The position numbers and the translations under genes are program-made. A stretch of 64,000 nt of DNA from assembly GCF_028714775.1 (NCBI RefSeq), contig NZ_JAQTLS010000017.1, forward strand, positions 19,216-83,215, read 5' to 3'. Below the pieces are notes generated by a model, which had not been told where the DNA came from, did not search any database, and was given only the letters and a program-made list of their open reading frames with translations. Shown here in pieces: positions 60,862 to 64,000 of the stretch (its first letter is position 1; each line of letters starts with the position of its first letter). The DNA is from Thiothrix sp. (lineage in GTDB: Bacteria; Pseudomonadota; Gammaproteobacteria; Thiotrichales; Thiotrichaceae).

Positions 60862-61282
60862 GTGTCAGCTCCAAACCCCAAAACACGTTAGTAAAGTGGT
60901 TACGTGCATAGTCACGATAAACCGTAAAATCGCTGTCGACACTCGCCACCGTGCGGGTGTCCAAACGCTCACACAAGCCAATGAGGGATGCATCCGCAAA
61001 GTCGGCAGGCAAGTCCGAATATTTCTTCAGCAAAGTAAGAATGCGTTCCCAATCTCCCACGGTACTCTCGTCGATCCGTACCGACTGATTGACCCATAGC
61101 AGAAAATCCTGCTGCGCTTGCTGGGAAAAATCCAGCATGTGGACAACTTCGGTAATGACAGGCAGATTGGTATGCAACCTGCCCCGGACATTCTTCATGA
61201 AGCTCTTTGCTTGGGCATGGTAACGGTCGCTGCCATCAAACAAAGCAATGAATACACCGCTATCAACGACGATATTTTGCAT
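60851..61282 (-). CDS. PIN-domain toxin
   Basis: A 143-residue PIN domain: IVVDSGVFIALFDG, VITEVVHMLDF, FADASLIGLCERL and VASVDSDFTVYRDYA carry the acidic residues. Similar in layout to the toxin at 59752. It overlaps the antitoxin gene upstream by 20 bp. Confidence 0.88.
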   Translation of the reverse strand: MQNIVVDSGVFIALFDGSDRYHAQAKSFMKNVRGRLHTNLPVITEVVHMLDFSQQAQQDFLLWVNQSVRIDESTVGDWERILTLLKKYSDLPADFADASLIGLCERLDTRTVASVDSDFTVYRDYARNHFTNVFWGLELTHEC

Positions 61283-61514
61283 TCAGCTTCTCCCGCAAGA
61301 TGGCTTTCCGGTTGGTGCTCAGATCATCACGCCCACTGCTGTAACGACCAAACAGATGCTCACCCAGTGCGTAAGGCGTTGGCTTGGCGTCATAACTGGA
61401 AAGCTTCTCACGGATGGCATCGCGGATAAAATCCGACAAAGACCCCCCATCGGCCTGCAAACGCCGCCGTAGGCTTTCCTCAACAGATTTGTCCAGACGG
61501 ATGGAAATACTCAT
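61263..61514 (-). CDS. Ribbon-helix-helix antitoxin
   Basis: An 83-residue protein: MSISIRLDKSVEESLRRRLQADGGSLSDFIRDAIREKL is a ribbon-helix-helix domain, and the tail (PYALGEHLFGRYSSG, REKLNAKYRR) is homologous to that of the antitoxin at 59520. AGGAG-like site upstream. Confidence 0.85.
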   Translation of the reverse strand: MSISIRLDKSVEESLRRRLQADGGSLSDFIRDAIREKLSSYDAKPTPYALGEHLFGRYSSGRDDLSTNRKAILREKLNAKYRR

Positions 61515-61590
61515 GGTGACAACTCCTGTAATACAGATGTACTACAAGTATAGTAGAATGGTTAGCACGACACCAACAGGAGGTTTCAAC

Positions 61591-62460
61591 ATGGCAGTCA
61601 AATCCTTACACGGCATTTTGCGTTCGCGGGGTAGCCACTGGGTAGGCGATGGTTTTCCGGTGCGCTCGATGCTGTCTTATGACAGCGGGTTGGAGGCGTT
61701 GCAAAGCCCGTTCCTGCTGCTGGATTATGCCGGGCCGCATGATTTCCCGCCGACAGAACGGCGTTTGGGCGTGGGTGCACACCCGCACCGGGGCTTCGAG
61801 ACCGTGACGATTGTTTACGATGGCGAGGTGGAACACCGCGATTCTTCAGGTGCTGGCGGCAAAATCGGCAAAGGCGATGTGCAATGGATGACCGCTGCGG
61901 GTGGCGTGGTGCATGAGGAATTTCACGGGCGCGAGTTTGCTAAACAAGGCGGACGTTTTGAAATGATCCAACTGTGGGTCAATTTGCCTGCCAAAGACAA
62001 AATGAACCCGCCCTCTTACCAAGGCATTCTGGATAGCCAAATTCCGCACGCCGCCCTGCCCGCGCAGCAAGGTTATGTGCGCGTGATTGCCGGAACATTT
62101 GCCGGACAACAAGGGCCAGCGCGTACCCATACGCCGATCAATGTGTGGGATATGCGCCTGAATGCCGGGGCATCATTGGACGTGGATGTGCCTGAGGGAC
62201 ATTCCTGCGTATTGCTGGTGTTGCAAGGCAGCGTGACGGTGAATGGGCAAACGCCCGTGCAGGCGGCGGAAATCGGCTTGTTTGAATGGGCGGGCGACCG
62301 TATCCATCTGGCTAGCAACGAGGCCGCCACCGTGCTGTTGCTGACGGGCGAGCCGCTGAATGAACCTGTGGTTGGCTATGGGCCTTTCGTGATGAATACC
62401 CAACAGGAAATCCGCCAAGCGATAGAGGATTACCGCAACGGCAAAATGGGGCGGCTTTAA
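61591..62460 (+). CDS. Pirin family protein
   Basis: A 289-residue bicupin. The N-terminal cupin has the metal-binding histidines in VGAHPHRGFETVTIVYDGEVEHRDSSG with a later VVHEEFH; GGRFEMIQLWVNLPAKDKM is the pirin signature. Members show quercetinase or regulatory activity; specific role unknown. AGGAGG before the ATG. Its end overlaps the convergent hydrolase by 4 bp. Confidence 0.93.
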   Translation: MAVKSLHGILRSRGSHWVGDGFPVRSMLSYDSGLEALQSPFLLLDYAGPHDFPPTERRLGVGAHPHRGFETVTIVYDGEVEHRDSSGAGGKIGKGDVQWMTAAGGVVHEEFHGREFAKQGGRFEMIQLWVNLPAKDKMNPPSYQGILDSQIPHAALPAQQGYVRVIAGTFAGQQGPARTHTPINVWDMRLNAGASLDVDVPEGHSCVLLVLQGSVTVNGQTPVQAAEIGLFEWAGDRIHLASNEAATVLLLTGEPLNEPVVGYGPFVMNTQQEIRQAIEDYRNGKMGRL

Positions 62461-63227
62461 GGCGTTACCGCTTGCTGCTGCAAAAAGGCGCTAACGACGC
62501 GGCACGCTTCCTGCAAGTATTCATCGACGTAACCGTGCCGCCCACCCACGATCCAATGCAGGTGCGCGTGCGGAATACGTGCGGCTAACAAGCGGGCATT
62601 TTCCGGCGGATTAATCCGATCCGCATCGCCATGCACGATTAAGGTTGGGGCGCTGATTTGCGGCAATAATTCCCACGTATCGTGTGCTTCACTCGCCAAA
62701 TAATGCAAACGCCGCGCAAATGCAGGGGTCGGCGCTGGCGCTAACAATTCCGGGTGAGCGGCGGCAAATGCAGCGGAATACAAGAGCGGGGTGATGCGGG
62801 CAATGTCGCCCGTTTGCAGCCAAGCGTTGGCTTCGGCATCGCGGGGAATACCGTGTTTGCCCGGTGTGGTCGCACCCAATACCAAGGCGGTAATGCGTTC
62901 CGGGTAATCAATGCCCAACCATTGGCACACCCGCCCGCCCATCGAAATACCGTACACCGACGCTTTGGCGATGCCTAACGCATCCAACACCGCTATCGCA
63001 TCAGCGGCAAACCCACGGGTCGAATACGCCGGTTCACGCGGCTTATCGCTTGCTCCCGTACCGCGATAATCCATGCAAATCACTTGAAAGTGCTGCGCCA
63101 ACACGGGTGCTGCCAAACACCACATCTGGCGGTCTTGCCCTTGACCGCTCAATAACAACAAGGGTTCGCCCGCACCGGAAACCTCAAAGGCAAGGCGCGT
63201 ACCATCCAAAGCCACTGCAAAAGCCAT
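62457..63227 (-). CDS. Alpha/beta hydrolase
   Basis: A 256-residue hydrolase. The nucleophile elbow is YGISMGGRVCQWLG (Ser near 95); the acid is in LIVHGDADRINPP and the histidine in GGRHGYVDEYL. Resembles RutD/BioH/3-oxoadipate lactonase-type enzymes; the substrate cannot be read. The start at 63227 has GGGGAG about 8 bases upstream; a start at 63248 is possible. Confidence 0.85.
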   Translation of the reverse strand: MAFAVALDGTRLAFEVSGAGEPLLLLSGQGQDRQMWCLAAPVLAQHFQVICMDYRGTGASDKPREPAYSTRGFAADAIAVLDALGIAKASVYGISMGGRVCQWLGIDYPERITALVLGATTPGKHGIPRDAEANAWLQTGDIARITPLLYSAAFAAAHPELLAPAPTPAFARRLHYLASEAHDTWELLPQISAPTLIVHGDADRINPPENARLLAARIPHAHLHWIVGGRHGYVDEYLQEACRVVSAFLQQQAVTP

Positions 63228-63244
63228 CACTGATCTCCCCCCTT

Positions 63245-63884
63245 TCATAACGCCTGCCGGAACGTCAAATTGAAGCGTTCCCCCGGCAACAACGGATGTT
63301 GCGCTGCCTTGAGTGGCGCAATGCCGTGGAACACCAACCGCGCTTCCCCGCCCCACACCACCACATCGCCGTGCAGCAACGGTACTTTCACCGCCTTGTC
63401 ACTGCGCTGCAATCCGCCCCACAAAAACGTCGCAGGCAAACCCAACGACACCGACACAATCGGCGCAGTCAGGTCGCGTTCGTCCCGATCCTGATGCAGT
63501 GCCATTTTCGCGCCCACCTGATAGCGGTTGATCAGGCAAGCATCCGGCTGGAACGCGGGGAAACCCGCCACCAATGCTGCGGCTTGCGCCAAGCTGCGGA
63601 AATTCGCTGGCAGCGCAGGCCACGCTTGCCCACTCAACGGGTCGGTGGTGCTGTAGCGGTAGCCTTTGCGGTCGGTGATCCAGCCCGCAGTGCCGCAATT
63701 GGTCATCGCCACCGACATCGTATAGCCGCCGGGCGTTTGCATGTGCCGGAACGGGGCTTGCGCAGCAATCGCGTGGATGCCTGCCAGCAAGCTGTCGGTA
63801 TGGGCGGCGGCGTATTGGCGCAATACCAGCGCACCGGGGCTTAAGGGTTCAGTTGGGCGGGGTATTGAAGAGGTTGAGGTTCAT
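63245..63884 (-). pseudogene. alkB: AlkB DNA/RNA demethylase with apparent frameshift near its start
   Basis: From about 63848 down to 63245 the frame encodes nearly all of an AlkB dioxygenase: MQTPGGYTMSVAMTNCGTAGW, QPDACLINRYQVGAKMALHQDRDERDL (HxD iron ligands), VWGGEARLVFHGI (distal His) and ERFNLTFRQ. The natural beginning (MNLNLFNTPPN) sits at the ATG at 63884 in another frame, which stops at 63849-63851. One extra base there would explain it. A sequencing error, a true inactivating frameshift or a downstream non-ATG start are all possible. Confidence 0.7.
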
Positions 63885-64000
63885 GGGGGATTCTAACGGT
63901 TTCAAAGCGAATGAGATGTGACGATGCGATCAAGAAAAATACTGTGTAGCGTAGATTATTAACAGTATACTTTTGAACGATTGATTCCCAAATAGGAGAA
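63885..64000. other. Right-end intergenic region
   Basis: No gene is visible. The last bases (AATAGGAGAA) look like a ribosome-binding site, so a plus-strand gene probably starts just beyond the window. Confidence 0.4.

Overview
The window looks like a piece of a gammaproteobacterial, nitrogen-fixing genome. The nif gene order and content (nifHDKT, nifENX, nifUSV-cysE, nifWZM-clpX, draT/draG, modABC) recall Azotobacter-type and other gammaproteobacterial clusters. The repeat families and small nif-associated genes make a Thiothrix-like sulfur oxidiser my best guess, but this is inference and I could not test it.

Positions 1-6041 are one end of an integrative and conjugative element (ICE). 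A minus-strand operon runs from parA through four small unknown genes, parB and a DUF2857 gene to a replication-initiator-like gene of the STY4528 family. That last gene carries four copies of a 15-bp palindrome and an AT-rich tract inside its coding sequence, which resembles a lambda-type intragenic origin. Tandem 38-bp repeats lie just beyond it at the window edge. The element ends in the 3' half of a tRNA-Thr(TGT) gene, so chromosome begins at about 6042.

Positions 6042-30439 hold an H-NS-like gene and the first nif block: nifQ-draG-rrf2, iscA-nifU-nifS-nifZ-like, then housekeeping genes (ABC-F, hrpB). A NAD-themed group follows (ParA-like ATPase, CxxC protein, SIR2-like protein, glutamate dehydrogenase, lipase, draT), and then the long nifHDKT operon ending in flavodoxin and DUF6156. 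Positions 30440-36232 are an accessory insert: an AT-rich membrane protein, a toxin-antitoxin pair, DUF6559, GNAT, EamA, SHOCT and antiporter genes. Positions 36233-41076 carry fdxB, CCE_0567, DUF269, nifX, nifN and nifE on the minus strand. Positions 42295-52743 carry an unknown gene/SagB/Fe-S operon, then nifV-cysE-TPR, a toxin-antitoxin pair and nifW-nifZ-nifM-clpX. modABC lies at 53264-55799. The rest (55931-64000) is ordinary chromosome with two mirrored PIN toxin-antitoxin modules and an alkB gene with an apparent frameshift near its start.

Regulation is unusually readable. I found ten sigma-54 (-24/-12) promoters, and nine of them have a TGT-N10-ACA NifA site 45-110 bp upstream. They bring the cofactor, Fe-S, structural, homocitrate and maturation genes, and also the SIR2-like, SagB and molybdate-uptake genes, under one nitrogen-fixation programme. 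DraT and DraG give post-translational control of NifH, which keeps the target arginine. nifA, nifL, nifB and an rnf operon are not in the window and must lie elsewhere. Palindromic repeats of about 100 bp sit between many nif genes, and one copy has become part of the cysE coding sequence.
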